A stretch of 64,000 nt of DNA from Scalesia atractyloides. Its lineage: Eukaryota > Streptophyta > Magnoliopsida > Asterales > Asteraceae. The notes beneath the pieces are model-generated. The model worked only from the letters and a program-made list of their open reading frames with translations. It searched no databases and was not told the DNA's origin. The translations under genes and the position numbers were made by a program. Shown here in pieces: positions 33,979 through 45,473 of this stretch. Numbering within the stretch: position 1 is the stretch's first letter; every line of letters starts with the position of its first letter. The DNA lies in assembly GCA_947069175.1 (NCBI GenBank), contig CAMTDV010000013.1, forward strand, positions 15,295,001-15,359,000. The letters are read 5' to 3'.

Positions 33979-35262
33979 ATGAGTCTATAAAATTAAATAC
34001 AAGTCAATGGGATAGATTGTGAGGTTTAAAGAAAGACTTTTTGCCAAAGGCTATAGTCAAAAGGAAGGTGTTGATCTAAATGAAACTTTTTCATTTGTTG
34101 TTAAAATGGTTATTGTTCGGTGTGTAATCATCTTGCTGTTAAAATTATTAGCCTTTTCCACATTAATAGTGCTTTCTTATATGAAAATTCAAATGTAGAT
34201 GTCTGCATGTGTCTACCGGAAGGTTTTCTCCCAAAGAATGTTATATGGTCTAAAACAAACCCCTATAACATGGAATGAAAAACTGGTGGGTCTCTTATCA
34301 AAAAATTGGTTCCGTTCAAAGTAAATATGATTATTTCTTATTTGTCAAATTTGAAAATTCTGTGTTTATTGCTTTACTTGTCTATGTGAATGACATTCTA
34401 ATCACTGAGAGTTTCTAATTGAAATAGGTAAGGTGAAAAATCTATTAGAAACAAAAATTTTTAATCAAAGATCTTGGTTTATTAAAATAATTTCTTATTA
34501 TAAAAGTTATTCAAACTAAACTACAAGGAGTGTGTCTATTACAAAGAAAGTATTGCATGGACTTGTTAGTCGAATCCGGTCTTTAGTGGATGTAAATCAT
34601 TTAGTACACCTATTGAACAAAACTATGATGTTATGATTTTTGCAAAAAAGATTAATCTATTGTCAATAATATAATTGGGTTTCGAAAACAAATTGAAAAG
34701 TTGATTTATTTATTTAATACTTGTTTCTGATATATCCTATGTTGTTCAATTTTTAAGTCAATTCAGCACAAACCTACAAATTCTCATTTACAAATTGCTA
34801 TGAGATGGTTAAGATATCTAAAGGGTGCCCTAGGTAAGGGAATTCTAATAAGAAAAGGTACGTCTTTGACATTTGTGACTATACTAAAGTGTTAAGTTAA
34901 TGTCCTTTGTTAAAGCTGAGTACAGAGCCATGTTTGCCGCGACATTTGAAGTATTAAGTTAATCATTATTTTAAAGGAATTACATGTAAAATGTCAAATT
35001 ACCAATTGATTTTTTTTTTGATAATAATGTTGCTATATCCATAGTAGCAAATCCTATTTTTTATGATCGAATAAAGCATTATGAAATAGATCTTTTGTCT
35101 TCCTCCAGGAAACAATTCAATTGGGACAATTAAAACAATTTCAACAGAATCAGAAAAACAACTAGCTGATATATTTACAAAAGGCCTCCTTGTGCACCAA
35201 TATGAATTTATAACAACATGACTTCCTTCTTGAAGAGTCTCCGACCGTTGCTCCATCATGCT
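33979..35262 (+). pseudogene. Decayed copia reverse transcriptase/RNase H
   Basis: Reading across frames shows copia pol motifs in order: VYKIKYKS, RFKERLFAKGYSQKEGVD, ETFSFVVKM, then LYGLKQTPITWNEKL (~34240), LLVYVNDILI (the YVDD box now reads YVND), NVAISIVANP, and QLADIFTKGL (~35160) at the RNase H end. Many stops and frameshifts make it non-functional. Gag, protease and integrase are absent, and no LTR was identified. Confidence 0.75.
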
Positions 35263-36420
35263 GACCTATGACTAATTGAAGTTTCCATGTTTGGCTCTTG
35301 GCATCGGTCTATTTAATTTGGTTCTCCTCCCTTGCGGCGTAGCATCAATCGATCATCCAATCTTAAGCTTACTGGTCTTCTCTCATCTTGTCTTTTATTG
35401 GATCAATACATCCACATTAGTCAATGTTCTTGTCAATTGTAATGAACCACTTGTTTGCTACATTTCTAAATCAATAAACATATGACAAGGGCTGTGATGT
35501 TATTACTCCCCATTAGCATGCATGTTATGTCAATGTTTTCACAAGTTTGTTTGGTCAAGTTCGTTGGGCATACTTAAGCCTGTGTTCAGTCTTGTAATCA
35601 GAATTTAGCTAATAGAAATTAAATTTCCCTTTCCCTTTATAGATTCTCTCTTGATCTTAGTTGGATATTATCATGTTATTTGATTTATGGCATCCTCGAC
35701 AGGGGTTTCTAGTATTCGATTTGGATTCAAGAAATTCGAAATTCGACTAGATTCAAATTAAGTTATCAAGCTTCGAATTTGGTCTTTGAATATTCAAGTT
35801 CGATTCGACTAGGATTTGAGTTAAGTAATCGAATTCGAATTTACGATTTTCAGTTCGATTCAATTCTAAATTCGAAATCAAATTATACGCATGGAAAAAA
35901 CCTTTTAGTTTATAGTAGTTTAAAAAAAAAGTAAAATAATTTATCATCTATGGTGAATAATTCGCAACAAAAATATAAGGGCTTGTTTGAGCATATATGA
36001 AAGTTCTGGGGCTGTTATCACATTTTAACAGTCTGAAAATTCTTTGCAGTTTCCTGTTCATTCACTCGCATTTCATTTAGGAACCCTCAGTTTACGTAAG
36101 CCTCACCGGTCGCCGGAGAATCGCCACTAAACCGTCGACGGTCGCCGGAAATTAGCTTCAGCAACTTTATATCCAGGTTAGTATTATCTATCATCAATCG
36201 ATTGTATTCGTAGCACGTAAAAACGTTTAATAAATCAGGTATTCACTTCCGTAGGACGTGATTTGTTGTTTGTGGAGATGATTTGATCATATTAATATTG
36301 ACCTAAATTACAATGTATACGATCGTCTAGTTCATTACATTTGATTATCTGGTTAACATTTGGTACAAATTGAGAGTAATGTATTAGGCCTTATATGTTG
36401 TTATTATAGGTTGATATAGG
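35263..36420. other. Intergenic; possible old LTR and a 5'-UTR-like segment
   Basis: 35690-35900 contains repeated ttcgaattcg/gattcgaat motifs of an unidentified repeat. 36080-36185 is richer in GC with cgccgg repeats and ends in a splice-donor-like caggttagta, as a plant 5' UTR exon might, but no coding exon follows. 36413-36420 is the target duplication of the next MITE. Confidence 0.35.
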
Positions 36421-36584
36421 TAGTGGCGGATCTAGAAAATCCGTATAGGGGTAACGTTTCAATGAAAAGGGGTAACGAAATCGAAAAAACGTTAACTTTT
36501 TCCAAAATTTACACTACTGTTGGAGCGTCATGGGGCAACGTAGGTTACCCCTTCTATCACTCTAGGTCCGCCCCTGGATATATG
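36413..36584. mobile_element. hAT-type MITE, TAGTGGCGGATC family, copy 1
   Basis: The 156-bp element at 36421-36576 has inverted ends (tagtggcggatc and ggtccgcccctg). Flanks gatatagg and gatatatg match at 7 of 8 bases. The inside is closely similar to 43312-43470. Confidence 0.78.
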
Positions 36585-36915
36585 GACATGGTCGATGTGT
36601 GACGTTGGATTAAGGTCAAGGATGTTTAGAAGGATGACCTGGTATTGTATTAGGTTCTTGTTGTTGTAGGAGCTTAGCTTTCGATTTATATGTGGTTTTA
36701 TATGTTGTTATTATAGGTTTTTCACCATTCTCCGGTGTGGTTGTTTTACTAAGAATTAATTTTTTTATTTATAAATCATTTTTATATCTTTATATTATCT
36801 ATTTTTATTTATTTATATTTTTACTAGATATGTGCCTATGTATGTTTTTCTGACTCGTGTCTTGGTTATGGTTTTTGGAGCTGGGTTTTACCAGAAGTAG
36901 CCTCTCTATCCTCCT

Positions 36916-38113
36916 GAATAGAGGTAAGAGTTTAAGACTTACTTACATCCCACCCACTTCACCAATAGCTTGGCTATATGTGGAACTATCTGGATAAGGT
37001 TGTTGTTGTGGATAGTAATTTTGCTGAATGTTAACGAATCAACATCAATAATTCAGGTACTTAGGTACTAAGGTTCATAGTTGTCTCCCATGCATTTAAA
37101 GGAAATAAGTTTATTAAGATTCATAGAATATTTTATTACATCAAAGGTAGGTCTAAACCATACATCAGTGTAGACCATAAGATTACACTCAGGTAAAACA
37201 TTTGCACCCACCCACCTGAATAGAGGTAAGAGTTTAAGACTTACTTACATCCCACCCACCTCACCAATAGCTTGGCTATATGTGGAACTATCTGGATAAG
37301 GTTGTTGTTGTGGATAGTAATTTTGCTGAATGTTAACGAATCAACATCAATAATTCAGGTACTTAGGTACTAAGGTTCATAGTTGTCTCCCATGCATTTA
37401 AAGGAAATAAGTTTATTAAGATTCATAGAATATTTTATTACATCAAAGGTAGGTCTAAACCATACATCAGTGTAGACCATAAGATTACACTCAGGTAAAA
37501 CATTTGCACCCACCCACCTGAATAGAGGTAAGAGTTTAAGACTTACTTACATCCCACCCACCTCACCAATAGCTTGGCTATATGTGGAACTATCTGGATA
37601 AGGTTGTTGTTGTGGATAGTAATTTTGCTGAATGTTAACGAATCAACATCAATAATTCAGGTACTTAGGTACTAAGGTTCATAGTTGTCTCCCATGCATT
37701 TAAAGGAAATAAGTTTATTAAGATTCATAGAATATTTTATTACATCAAAAGTAGGTCTAAACCATACATCAGTGTAGACCATAAGATTACACTCAGGTAA
37801 AACATTTGCACCCACCCACCTGAATAGAGGTAAGAGTTTAAGACTTACTTACATCCCACCCACCTCACCAATAGCTTGGCTATATGTGGAACTATCTGGA
37901 TAAGGTTGTTGTTGTGGATAGTAATTTTGCTGAATGTTAACGAATCAACATCAATAATTCAGGTACTTAGGTACTAAGGTTCATAGTTGTCTCCCATGCA
38001 TTTAAAGGAAATAAGTTTATTAAGATTCATAGAATATTTTATTACATCAAAAGTAGGTCTAAACCATACATCAGTGTAGACCATAAGATTACACTCAGGT
38101 AAAACATTTGCAC
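36916..38113. repeat. Four tandem copies of a 302-bp unit in SEO 3' flank
   Basis: Unit starts at 36916, 37218, 37520 and 37822. By eye the copies are nearly identical; changes include cccacttc/cccacctc and aaaggtagg/aaaagtagg. The first half of the unit (gaatagaggtaag ... ggttgttgttg) resembles the 3' end of an Au-type plant SINE. The second half (cccatgcatttaa ... tttattaagattcatag ... catcagtgtagacc) is similar to the sequence just 3' of the second SEO copy (53985-54130). So the amplified unit appears to combine a SINE tail and SEO 3' flank. Confidence 0.85.
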
Positions 38114-38253
38114 TCTTCACACGATATATATTTATTTTAGTACAATAGAAGCACAGCAACAATCATTTGCCACTGTAGATCTTCTTAGTAAATAGTAATA
38201 ATAAGCAGCATCAGAGGTCGCCGGATCGGTTGTTTTGGATTGATGTTGCTTGA

Positions 38254-41200
38254 TCAGTAGGGTTCTAGAAGGCCGGTTTGGTCATGGCAACAAAGGAAAG
38301 CAATGTATTTCTCCATCAACCGATGGCACTCAGGGCAACGCATGCCTTCAGGGATTCTGCCTGCCGCAATGGGAAACTCAAATCGACAGCAGTTATTTGC
38401 TGCGACATGAAGCTTATCATGGTAGTCTTTAAATGACAAATCAAAGCCCCTTGAGGGGATGTGCTCCTTCCAGAGGTCAAAGTCAATAGGGGTTTGCAGC
38501 ATGGTGGATCCATGACCGTTGGTAAGGATCTGTGATCCTCTACAAAGCAAAGCCCATGATCCATCCTTGTCATAGCTGAGCAGTTTCTTGATCTGTAGCA
38601 TTATGAGGTCTTGATCATCAGCGCGTTTAAGTTGGATCTTGGAGAACAACATGCTCTCTAATCGGGTCCAGAAATACCACATCAGGGAGGTGTCTTGCCA
38701 GCAGTAACTGAGCTTTTCTATGTTGATGGTGGCAATTGCTCTACGCACATTTTCTATTTTCTTGCTTTTTCCTACATACGCCATCTCTAATGGGATGCGT
38801 GCAGCAGTTGCCATGGCCCTTGCATTGTTTGTGAACTTGCGAATCCACTCGATGTCATCCCCTCCATACAAGAAAATGTATTTGCCTTCACTTACCTAAA
38901 AACATTAAGTATATCCATTTATTAGTTGGAAAATGCTGAGTTAGACTAACCTCTTACATAGTTGAGCCCAGGACCTAGAATCAGCCCAGACATAAGACTG
39001 CGCTTGGCCTAGGATGGGCTTGTACTTTAGCCGTTTTTACACCTCTACTAGTATCTATAATTTTAGGATAATATATAAGTTAAACGGTGAACTGACCCAA
39101 TTGAGTATGGTTGGGTCCATGCCGCTGACTAGCAACTCTAGCCTCCAAGTTTCATCCCTCCACAATGCTTCCTCTCTGGCTGTGGTGAAAGGGAAGGCGG
39201 TGCTTCCCCAAATCCACATCATGTGGAGTGCATTTGGGCTCAACTCCCTTCCCTGCGGGTCCAGAACAACAAGGATAGGCTTGTTCCTAAAGTGCCATCT
39301 GTCTCCAATAGATTTCTTAACCGCCCGGTCAATATTTGAAGGGTGGTTGACAGAGTACCATGGCATAGTGCCCCTCATTTCTTCAAAGCGCCTGTGCATT
39401 GCATCAGTGTACTCAACATACGGGCCCACGATAGGAACCCACACCAGATCATACAGAGTATCCATCCTCGAGCCTTGAATACGCGACTCACTGTAAATTT
39501 GCTCAAGAATTGACAACTCATCAGTGGACATGTCTAGCCCTGATATCAACAATAACACATTTCTTTTCCTCAAAACTTCTAGGCTGACCTGTTTGAGGTC
39601 AAAGTTCAACAGGAAATTAGTTAAAGAAAGTTATTAAAGAAAATTCATGTATATTACGAAATATTCCACTAACCCTTCGTTTAGTAGCCCCATCGAAAAG
39701 TGGCAGCAGGTCATCCCTGAGATTAAGCAAGATCTTGAGGATTTTCATGTTGTCGATATGGACCGTTTCAAAAAGCTGATTAAAAGAGTTTCTGAAATCC
39801 GTCTCCTTCCTCTCTTCTGCATTAATCAAACAGGAACATTGTCATCTCTATTTTTTAAGATATTTTCATAAAATGTTGATGGCATACCTATAAGACGGTG
39901 ACATTCTTCAAGTTGTTTCCTGAGAAACTCCAGTAGGTGGTTGATCTTGTGGACTAAGGAAGATAGTTCCCATGACTGCATCTCAGTGGATGATATCCCA
40001 TACCTGAAGTCATTAAACTTGTTAATCACTATCTTTTCAGTTAATCTGGATTATTTGTTTATAAGATAAAATATTATTTACTCATGTCCCATGCTGCTGA
40101 GGCTAGTAATCTGTGCAGCACAAGCAATAATCCCTCTAACATTCCAATAAACCGCAGTTGGAACTATGTTTAGTGCCCTGGCCATTGCTGGTACTTCATA
40201 ACTAACATACATAGATGGGAGCTCCTTAAACTGGATAATGCACTGAGTTAACTCGAGGACCGAGTGAATGAGTCTGTTGAGTGCATCAAATCTAGGCTTC
40301 AATGGCGCTGAATGCTCCATGATCATTGGTACTTGTTTAAGAACAGCCATTGATTTTGCAAGTTGGTTTGATGAATAGATTTGAGCCAGAAGCCAGAATT
40401 CACCATAGTTTAGAGCAAAAGCTGCAAGGATCAGTGCCAGCTTGGCGTCCCAGTGGTAGTTTCCTACCGTGTGGAATAGTGAAAGCGCTATTGAGTGTCC
40501 ATCCCCGCCAGTTAAGCACTTGAATGACATCTATAACATATTAAGGATTAATCGCGTGTTGGACTTAAAAGAAATGAGAATATTAATATAGGTGTACAGT
40601 TTAGAGATCAAACCTCACAAGCAAGCTTGTCAATTATATGTGACAATAAGTTAAGCATCACAACTGTGTTGGTTTGGTGAGATTTGCCCACATCAGCATG
40701 TGCAACCTTCAGACGAGTTCAAGAACCACGATCAACATTAACATTAATAGTAACAATAGTAGTAAAAATAACGATAATATTACCAATGAAGTAGAAGCAT
40801 CTTCGTCAATGGCAGCTTTAATGGTAGCATGTCGAAGGATATCTTCGACAATGTGAACAAGTGGTTTGACATCAACCTCAGTGCCGTCAGGGAGATGGGT
40901 ATCAAGCACTTGCTTCATGATAACATTATCATCCGAAGTGCTAAAAATCGAGTTTCTTTCACCTTGGTTCAGCTGCTGCGTCTTTGGATTAATCATGGAA
41001 TTCAGCATTGGGTTATTTTTGGGAGCCATTAGCTGTTGCTGGTGCATGGGGTTAGGTGACATACCCAGCAGCTGCTGTGCAGCTGGGTTAGTTACAGGAC
41101 CCATAAGCGGCTGCTTTTGGGGTTGCTGGTGTGGTAGTTGCTGCTGCAACTGGTTCATTGCTGAATTTACCACCCCTGTAAAGTGGTTGGCGGTGGTTGT

Positions 41201-41287
41201 TAACGGGTTGGTGGCGGTTAAGAGCTGTTTTTCAGGGTTGGTTGATGGCGAGGTTTGGTTGGTGTAGTTGGACAGTGATTGGTCCAT
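38254..41287 (-). CDS. SEO: Sieve element occlusion (SEO) protein, seven exons
   Basis: Phloem P-protein of the SEO family, which forms filaments in sieve elements and helps plug them after wounding. Exons on the minus strand: 41287-40784, 40706-40614, 40530-40082, 40003-39888, 39816-39674, 39588-39097, 38895-38254. All introns have GT-AG ends, phases join without a stop, and the product is 812 residues, a normal length. Residues ~45-108 are Gln/Pro/Asn-rich. The SEO N-terminal domain starts near 116 (SDDNVIMKQVLDTHLPDG). A thioredoxin-like region (VLRKRNVLLLISGLD) starts near 440. The SEO C-terminal domain is ~605-812 with conserved Cys near the end (CCRFEFPIAAG, then GMRCPECHRLME). Orientation and exon layout match the pseudogene at 54237-62433. 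The repeats at 36916 lie in its 3' flank. Confidence 0.9.
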
Positions 41288-41370
41288 CTTGGTGCAACAA
41301 AGTTAAAGCGTTTGGGTCTTAAGGATAGGAAGTTTGGTTGGTTGGTTGTGATGATCCTTCGGACATGGTT

Positions 41371-41382
41371 GGCTTTAAATAC
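41371..41382 (-). promoter_or_regulatory. Possible TATA box of SEO gene
   Basis: The minus strand reads AGTATTTAAAGC about 85-95 bases before the ATG, a plausible distance for a plant TATA box with a short 5' UTR. Not otherwise supported. Confidence 0.3.
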
Positions 41383-42907
41383 TAAATACAGAATAAAGTG
41401 GTTTCCAAAACAGGATTATTGTTCCTTTCTTCTAATGGAGTCGAGAAAACCTAATGTTAATTTCAAGATTGTCACTTTTGTAGTCTAGACTCTTATTCTT
41501 ACACATTGGCAGTTGTACCTTGTGCATAAGCATGTGTAGTTCTTTAAATGTGTATTTTTGTGGACCGACCTTTATTATGGTATGGTATTAAGTTTTTAAG
41601 GTTTTAGTTATATATGACTGCAATAGTAACAGGTTACTCTTTTGTAATTCAACATGAGAGAAAGGGGAAACATGCTTCTGGTTTATTAATGTTTTTTTGT
41701 CTGGGAATATAATAATGAAATGGAAATATTATATTCCAAGAGTACGATAAATATTTCTAGATTCGGATGTTGCTTACTCATCTACTCAATTGTGAAAATT
41801 AATTCTATACCTATATATTATATAATAAGGAAAAGGTTCAAATACATAGCAAGTCTCCGAAAAAGTAGGAAGTCATATTTACAAAGAATATCAAACGGAC
41901 GGACTTCGATTGAACCCATTTTAACGGCATTAGGACCATATCGTTGAACTTTACAATCTTAGATTTGAGGTTTTTGCTTTTGGACTTTGAGTTTGTAGAT
42001 TATAGAATTTTTGTTTAGATCATTGTGTGTTTTTACGAGGCATTGAATTTTTTTTATATTTCGTCATTGTGTCTTTCTTGCGATTCATTATGTCTTTTTC
42101 CTCGACAATATTCTGTTAAATTTCTTGGCATCGTGTTATATTTTACATTTTACGATCCATTGTGTCTTTATACATTTTCTAGAGTTAGGAGACTTTGTAG
42201 TTTCACTTTACCCTATATGATAATACATATCAAATAAAATATTATATGAGATCTTTTTATATAAAATGTAGCAAGAAATTTATTCATTGATTGGAATAAA
42301 CTCATGGCTAGAATAAATCTTATTCTTTGTAAGGTCTATCAAAAGAAATAGTTTCCCGTGACCTTTTAGTTCTACACAATTGTTAATATACTTCGTTGTC
42401 ATTATAAAGAATTCTACTATAGAAGTTCAGAATTTTATTCACTTTAATTTGATGAAGTGTTGATTCTAGGTGTTATTCACTAATGTAATGAGTTTTGATT
42501 CCATATTTGTCTATTGCTATAAAACGTGTGTGGTTAGAATTGACGCATGTATATAAGTTCAATTGTAATACAACTCGCTTACATTGTATAGGACTTCACA
42601 TAAAATAATTGATTTTTGGAAACCCCCTGGTCATTGGAGTTCTTGGTAATGTTTGTGCTAATAATGTAAAAGGATACATTTAAGTTCGTGCCACTAATAA
42701 TTCCTACATTAAAAACCCTACACTTGTTTAAAATGTACAAACAAGTGATATTAATGATAAACATTGGTTAAGGGTGTAAGGAGTAGCTCTTTTATATTCG
42801 TAATACTCTCTTTCACACGAGTGCCACACGGTCTTTCTCTCTCTCCCTGTCTTTCGCTCCCTAAACCTTTTAATTATAACCTTGGAAATGGTGATCTTTC
42901 TCATCCC
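41383..42907. other. SEO upstream region, no gene seen
   Basis: A/T-rich DNA that would contain the SEO promoter. No element ends or protein motifs found. Confidence 0.35.
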
Positions 42908-44035
42908 TATAAAAGGGATTATTACATATATCCCCTTATTTAAAACCTTAATTACATATTTACTCAACCTAAAAATTAAATTACATATTTTCCCTTTCTT
43001 AGGGAAATGACATAAATACCCTTTTAACATAAAAACCCTACTACCTTTCTTCCTCCTCCCACGACCTTATGACGTAACTTCTCCCTGGTGACTACGGCGT
43101 TGCCAAATTCTCTACTGGCGAACTAACCCTAACCAAATATTCTGAGAACTGGATGCGAGAAGATTAATAATCGACGATAACCAGCGATGAGTAGAGGTTG
43201 ACAATCGGAACTTTCTTGGCAAAGAAAAGGAAAAGAGGAAATATATTGAAACTTTATTTGATTCTTCACGGATTAAAAGATTTTTGAATGGTGTTCCAAT
43301 TAAAACTCAAGCAGTGGCGGATCTAGAAAATCTTTATAGGGACAACGTTTCAATAAAAATGGGTAACTAAATCGAAAAAACGTCAATTTGTTTTTTTAAA
43401 ATTTACACTACCACTCGAGTGTCAGGGGTTAGCGGGGGTTACCCCTATTTACAAGCTATATCCGTCCCTGAACTCAAGATGGGTTTTGATTTACGTGTGT
43501 GTTATTTCCTCTATTGCATTGTTTCTTTCATTTCAATTTAGATGTTCTTGAACCTTCAATTTGAAGATTTTCAAATGGGGTTTTACAATTAAGGTTTTTA
43601 GCTTTTGAATCAAAATAGAGTATGAATTGGGATATAAATTCAATTTTGATCTTTTTAAATGCAGTTGCAAGTCAACTTTTATCTCGAGGTTCCATTGAAA
43701 TTACATATTTATATGTTAATCTTGCAAGAATTTGACTTGAAATCGAATTTTATATTTAGTTTGTTGGGTTAAAGTATTTTGGAAGTAGGTTATGATGATT
43801 AAGAACATGAATCATTGGACGGAGACCAAACCATCGCTAGAAACTTATAAGTTTTATTTATAAAAGAGAAGGGTAAAATAGTCATTCTATAATTTATTTA
43901 CAATAAAATAAAGCAAAATGGGTAAATTTGATATATTGAGTTTTAAGAAAAGGGATATATGTAATAGTTTTTTTTAGGTTGGGTATATATGTAATTAATG
44001 AAGTTTGTAGAGGGATATATATAATTGGCATAAAA
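42908..44035. mobile_element. Possible Mutator-like element with long imperfect inverted ends
   Basis: Left text 42908-43000 (attacatatatcccc, taattacatat, actcaacctaaaaa) reappears inverted at 43920-44030 (gggatatatgtaat, ttaggttgggtat, atgtaattaat). The arms are ~95-110 bp with many mismatches. No clear target duplication. A hAT MITE sits inside it. Confidence 0.4.
43304..43478. mobile_element. hAT-type MITE, CAGTGGCGGATC family, copy 2
   Basis: The 159-bp element at 43312-43470 (cagtggcggatctag ... tccgtccctg) is flanked by a perfect aactcaag duplication (43304-43311 and 43471-43478). Strongly similar to 36421-36576. Confidence 0.88.
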
Positions 44036-45418
44036 AAATCCAACTAGTTGTCTAGGTTGGGCATGTAGGTGTTTGCATTATGTTTCAGGAGATCCAAACA
44101 AAGGTTGTTGTGGTTTCTTGTCAACACAATTCGGAAGAGTATCTTTATTTACTTTTTTTTCGATTTCCTGAACATGATATATCATCATACCTTCGTCTTT
44201 TAAAATCATATCATGTAACATAATGTTAACATACATTATGTTCCGAATTTGGCAGGATGCATTGCCTTTGTAGGGAATCAGACTATAGACCACAGACACC
44301 AAAAGCTTCCATTTCCTTTCTCACTATTCTTGTGGTTAGGTAAATGTTTTCACAATAGTTGCCTAATTGGGGGCATATTCAATTAGTAAGATAATACTCA
44401 TGCTTGTATTGTATTGTATTGTATTGTATTGCCTGTTTATCTCAACTTGACACTTGGGTATGGTGGATCCATGTATGATGTTTTTGAATAATGGTCATTG
44501 ATTGAGATGTTGATGCAACCGACGACACTAAAGAATTCATGCTGATGTGTGCGAATGGTACATATAAAACATATCAATCAATTGCACAAGTTTTTAATTT
44601 CTAAGAAGATGAAAAATACCAAAAAAAACAAACTATACACGTAGGCAAGTGTCCCTATTGTATGCACAATATAGTATTGGCAAAAACTAAGTATGGATCC
44701 AAAGACACAGTAGCTCCTAATGCACGATGGTTTGTCAATATCTTTTTTATTTAAAAGTAATGATTTGTTTGAACTAAGACACTAAAGAACACTTAGAAAA
44801 TTAATGGAGAACAAATTGAAAACTACTAGAAAGTCTTAAGGAATTCTCATGGAAATAACAACCATCAAAGTGTTAGAATCCTCTTAACTGGAATGACAAA
44901 CCGGAATGACTTTACGAAGACACACACCAAACACACAAAAGCCTAGTTTAATGAAGCAAAAGTCACTTATAATTTAGGGTTTCTAAGTTGAATTCTGAAC
45001 AAATCAACGAACATGCGGTTTACAATCTATTCCACAGTACCGTCCCTGTCCCTGAGAATGATAAAAAATTTTTGGAACTCGTGTGAGACAAAAAAAAAAA
45101 TTGCCCCCCCACCTTATAATATAAAGTTATCAATTCAAGAAACAATCCATCAATCCCCATAACCAAATCAAGAAACAAAGGTTCATTCCTAAATTTAGCT
45201 CATCTTTATGGTTACCCATTTTCAGATTATAAACAAATCAATCAATTTAAGAATATGTATCCAATGCTATTAATAAGTTATGAAATAAACCAAGCTGACG
45301 TTTATAAACAATTACAAACTGAATAAATGCTTAAATTTTAAAAGTCTGAAACTAAAAATAATGACAAATCTGACACGTAAAGAAAATTTGAGAGCCTAAT
45401 TGCAAAAGATAGAAGAAA
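44036..45418. other. Intergenic; (gtatt)n microsatellite
   Basis: Microsatellite (gtatt) near 44407-44431. A/T-rich, no gene. Confidence 0.4.
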
Positions 45419-45473
45419 GGCAGGGTTCGAACGAACGACACGCGGGTTCCCAAGCTCTACCAAATGCCCAACA
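45419..45473 (-). pseudogene. tRNA-derived fragment
   Basis: The minus strand has a D-arm-like TTTGGTAGAGCTT and a B box (GTTCGAACCC) ~30 bases on. No proper acceptor or anticodon stem. Either a SINE head or a decayed tRNA gene. Confidence 0.3.
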
